Source of the DNA: Collinsella sp. BG-O-102
GTDB taxonomy: Bacteria > Actinomycetota > Coriobacteriia > Coriobacteriales > Coriobacteriaceae
DNA: 64,000 nt
NCBI RefSeq assembly: GCF_023656745.1
Contig: NZ_JAMOKO010000007.1
Coordinates: forward strand, 57,043 to 121,042
Direction of reading: 5' to 3'
Of this stretch, positions 57,266-64,000 are shown piece by piece. Within the stretch, counting starts at the first letter, position 1. Each line of letters begins with the position of its first letter. The notes under the pieces are model-generated. The model did no database searches. It saw only the letters and a list, made by a program, of their open reading frames with translations, and had not been told where the DNA came from. A program made the position numbers and the translations under genes.

Positions 57266-57472
57266 GGGCGGCTCCTTTCACGGGAAAGCTCCCGTCTTAA
57301 AAAAGCACGGCCCGCCCAAGTGGCGGCGCCGCGCTCTAACGTATTACGCTTGCATCTAGCCTACCCTGCACGACAAGCACGCAGGCGTGGCCGAAAAGCG
57401 GAACCACAGGTTGAACATTATTTGCTCAACGGCACGGGCACGCCTGTCCAAGAGACGACGCGGCGCATGCAC

Positions 57473-57512
57473 AAAAAACGACCGGAGCGCGGGGCGTCCG
57501 CGATCCGGTCGT
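57473..57512 (-). terminator. Terminator of ppaC
   Basis: ACGACCGG / CCGGTCGT arms with a GC-rich loop and a T-run on the minus strand. Confidence 0.8.
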
Positions 57513-57531
57513 GGCGTTTGGTCAACTAAAC

Positions 57532-58455
57532 CTAGCAGGCGGCCATGATGGGGGCAGCGACCTGCTTCTTACGGGAGAGGACGCCCGGCATCCAGACGCC
57601 GTCGTGCTCGTCGGCAATGCCCAGGCCCTTCTGAGCAGCCTCGGTCTCGCCCTCGAGCAGGACCTGCGAGCCCTCCTCCATGATGTCGGTGATGCACAGG
57701 ACAATGCCGTCGGCACCCTTCTCGGCGGCGTAGGCGCGCATGGCCTCGCGGATCTCGTCAATCATGCCAAGCGCACGGCTCTTGTCGACGGTCTCGTACT
57801 GGCCGATGAGCAGCTTCTTGCCGGCGGGCTCGAACATCTTGATGTCGTTGCCGACCATCTCGGCAGCGGTGAAGGAGCCGGACGGGCGGGTAAGGAAGAC
57901 CTCCATGCCAAACTTGACCGGGTCGACGCCCACCTGCTCGCCGAGCTTGGCGGCGACGGCGCGGTCGACATCGGTGGTGGTGGGGCTCTTGAGCATGAGC
58001 GTGTCGGTCATCATGGCCGAAAGCAGCAGCTTGGCCTGGACGTCGGAAAGCTCAACGCCGAGCACGCCGGCGAGCTTGGTGACGATGGTGCAGCTGGAGC
58101 CCCAGGGCAGGCAGATGTAGTGCAGCGGGCCGGCGGTCTCGAAGTCGCCGATGCGGTGATGGTCGACAACACCAAAGACCGTGGCGTCCTTAAGGCCGGC
58201 GACGGACTGGGCGGACTCGTTGTGGTCGGTGAGGACGACGAGCTGACCGGCCTCGACGGACTCGATCACGCGGGGCTCGGCAATGCCGGCATCGGCGAGC
58301 AGCTTGGCGGACTCGGCCGGAAGCTGGCCCAGAGCGCAAGCCTCGTAGGTGTTGCCGGCATACTCAACCTGGTTAAGCAGCTGGGACAGGACGACGGCGC
58401 TCATGATGGCGTCGTTATCGGGGTTCTGGTGACCAAAGACAAGAACGTTTGCCAT
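57532..58455 (-). CDS. ppaC: Manganese-dependent (family II) inorganic pyrophosphatase
   Basis: Hydrolyses pyrophosphate. 307 residues with DHH-family metal motifs: FGHQNPDNDAIMSAV, LTDHNESAQSV, VVDHHRIGDFETAGPL, and SAMMTDTLMLKSPTTTDVDR; C-terminal RPSGSFTA and SRKKQV bind phosphate. No CBS domains are inserted. Single gene. Confidence 0.95.
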   Translation of the reverse strand: MANVLVFGHQNPDNDAIMSAVVLSQLLNQVEYAGNTYEACALGQLPAESAKLLADAGIAEPRVIESVEAGQLVVLTDHNESAQSVAGLKDATVFGVVDHHRIGDFETAGPLHYICLPWGSSCTIVTKLAGVLGVELSDVQAKLLLSAMMTDTLMLKSPTTTDVDRAVAAKLGEQVGVDPVKFGMEVFLTRPSGSFTAAEMVGNDIKMFEPAGKKLLIGQYETVDKSRALGMIDEIREAMRAYAAEKGADGIVLCITDIMEEGSQVLLEGETEAAQKGLGIADEHDGVWMPGVLSRKKQVAAPIMAAC

Positions 58456-58569
58456 GGATATCCTCCACTTGATATGTGTACTTGGACGTAGCTATGGTAG
58501 CACGCTAACGCCGAACCCTAGACGATGGAAGGGCCGCGACGCAATTTGGGGCAAGCGTTGGGGGAAGTC

Positions 58570-58619
58570 TGTCCCCCTTGCACCATGTTGGCGCAAAGTA
58601 ACCTGTCCCCCTTGCACCA
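58570..58619. repeat. Two direct copies of TGTCCCCCTTGCACCA
   Basis: At 58570-58585 and 58604-58619, just before the ROK gene stop. Low-copy intergenic repeat, meaning unknown. Confidence 0.6.
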
Positions 58620-58620
58620 G

Positions 58621-59574
58621 CTATTTGCCGGCGGCGCGCAGGGCTACGTAGGCGGCACCGATGATGCCGGCGTCGTTGCCGAGCGAGGCGACCTCGATAG
58701 GCGTCTCGCGCGAGGCGGAAAGCGCATAGTGCTGGAAGTGCTCGCGAACCGCATCGAGGTAGACATCGGCCGAGGCAGAGGCACCGCCGCCGATCAGGAA
58801 CATCTCGGGGTCGACCACGTTGGCGATAAGCGCCAGAGCACGACCGAGATAATCGGCCATGGTATCGGCCGCGGCCAGCGCGAGCTTGTCACCCTCGCGG
58901 CAGGCCTGGAACACGTCCTTGGAATCGGAGGGGCCGGTGAGCTCGATGGGCTCGACGCCCGCCTTCTTGCACTCGGCAAGGTAGTTGCTCACCACACCGG
59001 TAGCGCTGGAATACTGCTCCAGGTGGCCATGGCCGCCACAGCCGCAGGTGCGCTCCTCGTCGGGATTCAGGCACATGTGGCCAATCTCGCCGCCGGCGCC
59101 CACAACGCCCGACACCACGTCGCCGTTGACGATGACGCCGCCGCCCACGCCGGTACCGATGGTGACCATCACCACGTTCTGTACGCCCTTGGCAGAGCCG
59201 AGCCAGGCCTCGCCCATGGCAGCGGCGTTGGCATCGTTCTCGTACTTAACGACCGCGTCGGGGCAGTGCTCCTGAATGGCGATCCTAAGCTCGGGCAGGT
59301 TAATGGCAATGTTGGCCTTGACCTTAGCATCGCCCGAAGCCGGGATGGGGCACGGAACAGCCAGGCCAATGCCCGCCACAAAGGCGCGCGGAATCTGCGC
59401 CTTGGCGACCACCTGGTCGATCGCCTCGGTCACCGCGGCAAAGCCCGCAGCATCAACGATGGGAGGCGTGGGCACGCTGGCCTTGGCAAGCAGGTTGCCG
59501 TCCTCATCGAACAGGCCCTCCTTAACCGAAGTGCCGCCGACGTCGATGCCGATGTAGTACTGCTTAGGTTCCAT
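58621..59574 (-). CDS. ROK-family glucokinase
   Basis: 317 residues. Phosphorylates glucose or a related sugar. Marks: IGIDVGGTSVKEGLFDEDGN (ATP), VKYENDANAAAMGEA (catalytic Asp), VMVTIGTGVGGGVIVNGDVV, GEIGHMCLNP, and the zinc motif CGCGGHGHLEQYSS. ATG 59574 follows AAAGGTGG. It lies downstream of the cellobiose-type PTS genes, where glucose would be released by the glucosidase, but is separated by repeats. Confidence 0.9.
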   Translation of the reverse strand: MEPKQYYIGIDVGGTSVKEGLFDEDGNLLAKASVPTPPIVDAAGFAAVTEAIDQVVAKAQIPRAFVAGIGLAVPCPIPASGDAKVKANIAINLPELRIAIQEHCPDAVVKYENDANAAAMGEAWLGSAKGVQNVVMVTIGTGVGGGVIVNGDVVSGVVGAGGEIGHMCLNPDEERTCGCGGHGHLEQYSSATGVVSNYLAECKKAGVEPIELTGPSDSKDVFQACREGDKLALAAADTMADYLGRALALIANVVDPEMFLIGGGASASADVYLDAVREHFQHYALSASRETPIEVASLGNDAGIIGAAYVALRAAGK

Positions 59575-59627
59575 GGGAGCCACCTTTCTCGTTTAAACAT
59601 TGCCTGTATGGTACCGCTCCCAAGACA

Positions 59628-59668
59628 AAAACCTGCCAAAAAGGGACAGGTTTGTTTTGGCAGGTTTT
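59628..59668. repeat. 13-bp inverted repeat upstream of the ROK gene
   Basis: AAAACCTGCCAAA (59628-59640) and TTTGGCAGGTTTT (59656-59668), in the ROK upstream region. Further hairpins at about 59683-59716 and 59727-59756 may terminate the PTS operon. Confidence 0.5.
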
Positions 59669-59814
59669 ATCTGGGAAAACACGAAGGCCCGCCCAACAGG
59701 TCGCGCAGGCCTTCGCCAAATACAAAGGCGCCGGGAGACGGAAAACTCCCAGCGCCCGTGAAAGGGACTGAATTGTCTGGTGAACCGCACACTCCGTCGC
59801 GGCGATAACGCCGA

Positions 59815-60138
59815 CTAGGCCTTAAGCGCCTGCAGCAGCTTGTGGACCTCGATGAGCTCCGTGGCCATGACGCGCATGGTCTCGGTGCCGGCCATCTGGT
59901 CCTCGGCATGCAGCAGAATCAGCGGGGCTTCGCCGTTACGCTCGCCGTTGGCCTCCTTTTTGAGGAGCCCCATATGGACATCGTGGCCACCGTTGTAAGC
60001 CTCGTCGCCCTGCTTGATAAGTTCCTCAGCGGCGTCAAAATCGCCCTCCTTGGCCTTTTGCACGGCATTGATATACATGCTCTTGGCGGTGCCGACGTAG
60101 CTGATGATCTCGAAGCAGGTCATCTGCAGCTCATTCAT
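59815..60138 (-). CDS. PTS EIIA component, lactose/cellobiose family
   Basis: 107 residues. Helical EIIA with the phosphorylation His in LILLHAEDQMAG. ATG 60138 follows GGAGGAT. Directly downstream of EIIB (18 bp). Confidence 0.92.
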   Translation of the reverse strand: MNELQMTCFEIISYVGTAKSMYINAVQKAKEGDFDAAEELIKQGDEAYNGGHDVHMGLLKKEANGERNGEAPLILLHAEDQMAGTETMRVMATELIEVHKLLQALKA

Positions 60139-60156
60139 ATCCTCCATGTGCTGCAC

Positions 60157-60459
60157 CTAGCCCATCACACTGACGCAGTGGTCGATGATGCCGGCGGCGT
60201 TCATGCGGCCGTAATCGACCATGTTGATGACCTCGACCGGGAAACGACCGGCGGCCTCCTTCTCAAAATCGCCCTTGGTGTAGCCAATCTGCGGACCGAG
60301 CAGCAGGATGTCGCACTCGTCCAGGTGATCGTGAGCCTCGTTCATGGGACGAGCCTCGACCTCGATGTCCAGACCGCGGTTCGCGACCTCGGCCTGCATC
60401 TTCTGGACCAGCAGACTCGTGGACATGCCGGCATTGCAGCAAAGCATGATCTTCTTCAT
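60157..60459 (-). CDS. PTS EIIB component, lactose/cellobiose family
   Basis: 100 residues. Phosphocysteine motif IMLCCNAGMSTSLLVQKM near the N-terminus, DILLLGPQIGYTKGDFEKEA. Passes phosphate from the EIIA to the incoming sugar. Confidence 0.94.
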   Translation of the reverse strand: MKKIMLCCNAGMSTSLLVQKMQAEVANRGLDIEVEARPMNEAHDHLDECDILLLGPQIGYTKGDFEKEAAGRFPVEVINMVDYGRMNAAGIIDHCVSVMG

Positions 60460-60612
60460 GGTTTCCTCCTTATAACTGCGCGGCGCGCAGACGACAACTG
60501 GTTTTATTCCTTGCGGCTATTGTGCCCATCCCCTGCGTCTTCACACAAGAGGAGAGCCGCGGGCATCGGCACCGCGTACCGGTGCCCGCAACGGTGGAAG
60601 GGAGAACGACGT

Positions 60613-61965
60613 TTAAGCGTTCTGCTCGGCAAGAGCCTCCTGCTTAGCGATAGCCTTCTCGGAGATCCTCATAAAGGGCAGGTAGACAGCCATGCCGATG
60701 ACAAGCTCGAGCGCCTGCCACACGCCAGCGCGCCAGTCAAAGCCCGTAGCAAGCAGAGCGTTGATGACGGGAGGCATGGTCCAAGGCACCTGGGCAATGC
60801 AAGGGCTGATGATGCCCGCGCAGGTCAGAGCATAGGTGGCGCCGATGAACAGGTCGGGGAGAAGCACGAACGGAATCATGAGCGGCAGGTTGTACACGAC
60901 GGGGTAACCGTAGATGACCGGCTCGTTGATGTTGAACAGACCAGGAACGATAGCCATCTTGGCAACGGTCTTGGAAGCCTTGTTCTTGGAGAACAGGAAG
61001 GTGTCGAGCAGGAGCATGAGGGTGCAGCCCGAGCCGCCGATGAGGGCGAAGCTGTTGACGATCTGCATATTCATGTAGTGGTCGGGCTGGATGGTACCGC
61101 CGGCGGCAAAAGTAGCCATGTTGTCGACGATGAGCATGGTCAGGATCGGCTCGACGGTAGCGCCAGAGATGGTGGACTGGTGAATACCGACGCAGAACAG
61201 CAGGTTCGCAAGGGTGTAGATGAGGATAACAGCCCACGGGCCGGCGTTCATGATGCTCTTGAGCGGGTTGGAGATGCACGTGGAGATGATGGTGCACAGA
61301 TCGGTGCCGGCAAACACGGCGAGCAGCGCTGCGGCAACTGCGAAGATCGAGAGGTTGAGCAGCATCGGGATCATGACGTTAAAGGAGTTGGAGACCGCGG
61401 GGGGCACACCCTCGCCCAGCTTTACTTTAAGCTTTTCGACGCCGGAAATCTTGATGAAGAGCGTGACGGAGAGCAGGGCGATGATAATAGCCGCGAACAG
61501 ACCGTTGGTACCGGTGTTGGCAGTCGAAAGGGCGCCCGTGACCTCGGCAGAGGTGATCTTGTCGGTGAGCAGCGGGCTCGTGGCGGCAAGCGTGGCGGTG
61601 ATCTGCTGCGGCATCATGATAACGAAAGCGGAGATGGCGACGACCACGCAGGCAAGCGGGTTATCGAAGCGCTCGTTCTTAGCGAGGCTGTAGCCGATCA
61701 ATCCGGCCAAGATAATGGCAGAGACGTTGAGGGTGCCCAGCGTAATTGCCGAGCCCCAGGTCTGAAGGTTGGCAAGGCCCGCTGCATCGAGCGGGAACAG
61801 AGGGAACACGACGTTGTTAATAAGAACCGCGATACCCGCAAGGATATAGAGCGGCGTGATGGTTGCGAAGGCATCGCGCAGGGAACGCAGGTGAACCTGG
61901 TTTCCCACCTTCGCAGAGACCTCGGCAAATTTGTCGAGGAAGCTCTTTCCGTTTTCACTGGCCAT
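60613..61965 (-). CDS. PTS EIIC component, lactose/cellobiose family (CelB-like)
   Basis: 450-residue membrane channel. Marks: FLDKFAEVSAKVGNQVHLRS, GTLNVSAIILAGLIGYSLAK, VGIHQSTISGATVEPILTML (substrate loop), and NINEPVIYGYPVVYNLPLMI. It follows the glucosidase gene by 120 bp. It is a different protein from the partial EIIC at 1-669. Confidence 0.94.
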   Translation of the reverse strand: MASENGKSFLDKFAEVSAKVGNQVHLRSLRDAFATITPLYILAGIAVLINNVVFPLFPLDAAGLANLQTWGSAITLGTLNVSAIILAGLIGYSLAKNERFDNPLACVVVAISAFVIMMPQQITATLAATSPLLTDKITSAEVTGALSTANTGTNGLFAAIIIALLSVTLFIKISGVEKLKVKLGEGVPPAVSNSFNVMIPMLLNLSIFAVAAALLAVFAGTDLCTIISTCISNPLKSIMNAGPWAVILIYTLANLLFCVGIHQSTISGATVEPILTMLIVDNMATFAAGGTIQPDHYMNMQIVNSFALIGGSGCTLMLLLDTFLFSKNKASKTVAKMAIVPGLFNINEPVIYGYPVVYNLPLMIPFVLLPDLFIGATYALTCAGIISPCIAQVPWTMPPVINALLATGFDWRAGVWQALELVIGMAVYLPFMRISEKAIAKQEALAEQNA

Positions 61966-62085
61966 GATTGCTCCTAACTATCAAATCCGGCCTTTTCCTA
62001 TGCGCACGGTGGTCTGTCGCCCTTTGCCACCAGATGTGCCATGTTTTGCGCGCGGCGGCGCGCGGTCTGGGCGTTCGCCTGGTCG

Positions 62086-63486
62086 CTAGTCAACCACGTG
62101 GGTCGTTGCGACCTGCTTGAGCCAAGCTGCCGACTTCTTAAGGCGGCGCTTGTAGCCGTCCATAAGGTCGACCTCGACAAAGCCGTAACGGTTCTTAAAG
62201 GCATTAGCCCAAGACCAGTTATCGATGACGGCCCAATAATGGTATCCGCGGCATTTGGCGCCCTCGGCGATTGCCTTGGCAACCCACTCCAGGTGCTGGC
62301 GCACAAAGTCGACGCGGTAATCGTCCTGAATGGTGCCCTCGGCGTCACGGTTCTTGTGTTCGTCCATGATGCCGATACCGTTCTCGGACACAAACCACTC
62401 AAGATCGGGGTAATTCTTAGCGCAGTCCATGCCAAAGTCGTAGAGACCCTGCGGGTAGATCTCCCAGCCGCGGCTCTCGTTCATAACGGCGTCGGGCCAT
62501 ACGTACTCGTCGGCAAAGTGCGGCAGGCCGTACTGGTCGACCTTGCTCGCCGGCGCCTGAACACGCGTGGGGTGGTAGTAGTTGCAGCCTAGCCAGTCGA
62601 CAACACCCTGCTTGAGGATCTCTTGGTCGCCGGCGCGGAACGGGAGCTTAACGCCGCCCTCGGCCAGGCTGTCGAGCACGTCGGCAGGAAGCTCGCCCTT
62701 GGTGATGAGGTCGAGCCACCAGCGGTTGTTGATGCCGCTGGTCATGCGCACGGCCTCGAGGTCCGCCTCGCTGGGGTTCTCCTTGGTGTAGACCGGGGTA
62801 AAGCAGTTGATCATGCCGATCTTGGCATCGGCGCGAATAGCGCCCTCGTCATAGGCGCGACGATAGTTGGCCACGGCCAGCGCGTGCGCCAGCGAGATGT
62901 GATACTGCACGGTGCGGGCGCGGTTGAAGTCGTGGAGCTGCGGGAACCACACGCCCTCCTGATAGCGCTGCTCGGGCTCGACGATGGGCTCGTTAAAGGT
63001 GAACCAGTACTTAATCTCCTGGCCAAACTCGTGGAAGGCGACGTCGGCGTAATGTGCGTAAGCCTCGACAACCTCACGGCTCTCCCAGCCGCCACGGTTA
63101 AAGAGGTAGGTGGGCATGTCAAAGTGGTACAAGTTGACAAACGGCTCCAGGCCGGCCTCGCGAGAGGCGCGGAACAGCTCGTGATACCACGCAGCGCCCT
63201 CCTCGTTAAGGTTGCCGTCGGCATCGAGCAGACGGCTCCACTGGATGGAAGTGCGATAGGTATTCAGGCCCAAGTCCTTCAAAATGCGAAAGTCTTCCTG
63301 GTACTTGGCCATAAAGTCATTGCCGGCATAAGAGCCAACGCAGTTGTAGAACGAGCCCAGATCCTGGATGGACCAGGTGTCCCACAGGTTCTCGAGCTTG
63401 CCGCCCTGGTTCCACTGACCCTCAGTCTGCGGGCCGGACATAGCAGCGCCAAAGAAGAAGTCGTTGGGCAGCTGATACTGTGCCAT
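62086..63486 (-). CDS. 6-phospho-beta-glucosidase, glycoside hydrolase family 1
   Basis: 466 residues. Hydrolyses the phosphorylated disaccharide delivered by the downstream PTS. Catalytic acid in YWFTFNEPIVEPE and nucleophile in EWFVSENGIGIMDE; N-terminal FFFGAAMSGPQTEGQW typical of GH1. ATG 63486 follows GAGGA. First gene of the cellobiose-type operon. Confidence 0.93.
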   Translation of the reverse strand: MAQYQLPNDFFFGAAMSGPQTEGQWNQGGKLENLWDTWSIQDLGSFYNCVGSYAGNDFMAKYQEDFRILKDLGLNTYRTSIQWSRLLDADGNLNEEGAAWYHELFRASREAGLEPFVNLYHFDMPTYLFNRGGWESREVVEAYAHYADVAFHEFGQEIKYWFTFNEPIVEPEQRYQEGVWFPQLHDFNRARTVQYHISLAHALAVANYRRAYDEGAIRADAKIGMINCFTPVYTKENPSEADLEAVRMTSGINNRWWLDLITKGELPADVLDSLAEGGVKLPFRAGDQEILKQGVVDWLGCNYYHPTRVQAPASKVDQYGLPHFADEYVWPDAVMNESRGWEIYPQGLYDFGMDCAKNYPDLEWFVSENGIGIMDEHKNRDAEGTIQDDYRVDFVRQHLEWVAKAIAEGAKCRGYHYWAVIDNWSWANAFKNRYGFVEVDLMDGYKRRLKKSAAWLKQVATTHVVD

Positions 63487-63789
63487 CAAAGTCCTCGCTT
63501 TCGTGTTCTAGAGCTTCCGGTTGGAGACGGGTTTGCTTTGGCAGGCAATCCGGCGCGGGCGCGCACCGGTCATATCGATATCCAACCCACCAAAACAAAA
63601 CCGTCCCCAAACAGTACAAGCAAACGCCAATGCATCTCGCTTGTTGTCCATAACTATAGCGCTCTAATTTTCTATGTAAAGCGTCTTTTTAACTTTTCTT
63701 TATCGAACTTCTTTCATGAAAGCCATATGGATGCTTTTTAAGTAGGTATACTTTCTTAATATTCAACGCAAATATGAAGGGAGGATTGC
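63487..63789. promoter_or_regulatory. Divergent region between glucosidase and the broken GntR gene
   Basis: 303 bp with no gene. The 63640-63760 part is AT-rich and likely promoter; TTTTAAGTAGGTATACTTTC near 63738-63757 is an imperfect palindrome that may be the GntR site. Confidence 0.4.
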
Positions 63790-63882
63790 ATGATTCCCAA
63801 ATACGAGGCGATAGCTGCAGATATCCGTCGAAGCATCGAGGACGGCGCCCTTAAGCCGGGCGATAAGTTGCCCACCGGGGGG
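63790..63882 (+). pseudogene. GntR-family regulator, cut off by an IS insertion
   Basis: An ATG after GGGAGGATTGC starts MIPKYEAIAADIRRSIEDGA, then LKPGDKLPT, the first helix of a GntR winged-helix. After about 30 residues the sequence turns into the end of an IS element and hits a stop within 10 codons. It is divergent from the 6-phospho-beta-glucosidase operon and was probably its repressor. Confidence 0.8.
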
Positions 63883-64000
63883 TGCGGACAGAAAGTTGGA
63901 CCGTGAAGCGGTCCGGACTGGAGGTTCGCATGTACAGCAGGGAGAAGGTCGAGCTCTTCCTCCTGGCGACGGAGGACGGCATGGGGCCGACCGCCGCCGC
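63883..64000 (+). mobile_element. Left end of an IS3-like insertion sequence
   Basis: A TGCGGACAGAAAGTTGGACC terminus begins right at the break in the GntR gene, followed by a transposase frame. The rest lies beyond the window. Confidence 0.75.
63930..64000 (+). CDS. Transposase N-terminal fragment (IS3-type OrfA), runs off right edge
   Basis: ATG at 63930 after GGAGG gives MYSREKVELFLLATEDGMGP, then TAA, the start of an HTH region of an IS3-family OrfA. Only 23 codons are visible. Confidence 0.7.
   Translation, partial: MYSREKVELFLLATEDGMGPTAA

Noticed and set aside
59842..61977. A 711-codon plus-strand ORF opposite the cellobiose PTS genes
   Set aside because: Its protein is a low-complexity mirror of the real EIIA, EIIB and EIIC genes on the minus strand; GC-rich codons keep the opposite frame open.

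Overview
The window looks like chromosome of a gut Coriobacteriia, most likely a Collinsella species. This is inferred from the high-GC actinobacterial coding style, the many mannose- and cellobiose-type PTS operons, the archaeal-type topoisomerase I and the small intergenic palindromes; no rRNA or marker gene fixes the species. Most genes lie on the minus strand.

1-5.8 kb is sugar uptake and regulation: the end of a PTS EIIC gene, a TIM-barrel-like protein and GntR regulator on the opposite strand, an unusual array of 80-bp palindromes, a DeoR regulator, an aldose 1-epimerase, and an orphan mannose-type EIIB whose phosphorylatable histidine is a tyrosine.

5.96-21.9 kb is a 15.9-kb integrative mobilizable element inserted in a tRNA-Thr(CGT) gene. 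It is bounded by a 47-bp direct repeat (5995-6041 and 21854-21900), with its tyrosine integrase next to the right repeat. Its backbone is a relaxase, a VirD4-like coupling protein, a MobC-like protein, a DnaB-type helicase and an excisionase-like HTH protein; no conjugation channel genes are visible. The cargo is an AT-richer minus-strand operon at 7.85-12.26 kb that looks like an undescribed RiPP system: a PqqD-like/GNAT fusion, a radical SAM maturase, a 67-residue cysteine-free precursor candidate, a small membrane protein and an ABC exporter. The element also holds insertion sequence debris (IS21, ISL3, IS200) and an EcsC-family gene broken by a nonsense codon and a frameshift.

22-32 kb is an amino-sugar and galactose region: NanQ/YhcH, a PfkB hexose kinase, a LacX-like epimerase, nagA (plus a second decayed nagA 3' end), agaS, a GntR/UTRA regulator, and a complete mannose-family PTS (IID, IIC, IIB, YajC-like, IIA). 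TGGT-N4-ACCA operators lie before agaS and before the PTS operon, so both are probably controlled by the same GntR regulator.

32.8-54 kb is mostly housekeeping: a PpiC/SurA-like anchored protein, isocitrate dehydrogenase, a dehydrogenase with a His/Cys-rich tail, DegV, ribosome hibernation factor, a solute-binding lipoprotein, the ComF / RicT / HolB / thymidylate kinase block, topoisomerase I, HypA-HypB, TatC-TatA, a STAS protein and an aminotransferase. Two families of small palindromic elements sit in gaps here (46.7/47.9 kb and 40.9/55.7 kb).

55-64 kb holds NhaA, a manganese pyrophosphatase, a ROK glucokinase, and a cellobiose-type operon (6-phospho-beta-glucosidase, EIIC, EIIB, EIIA). 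The divergent GntR gene at the right edge is cut after 30 codons by an IS3-like insertion.
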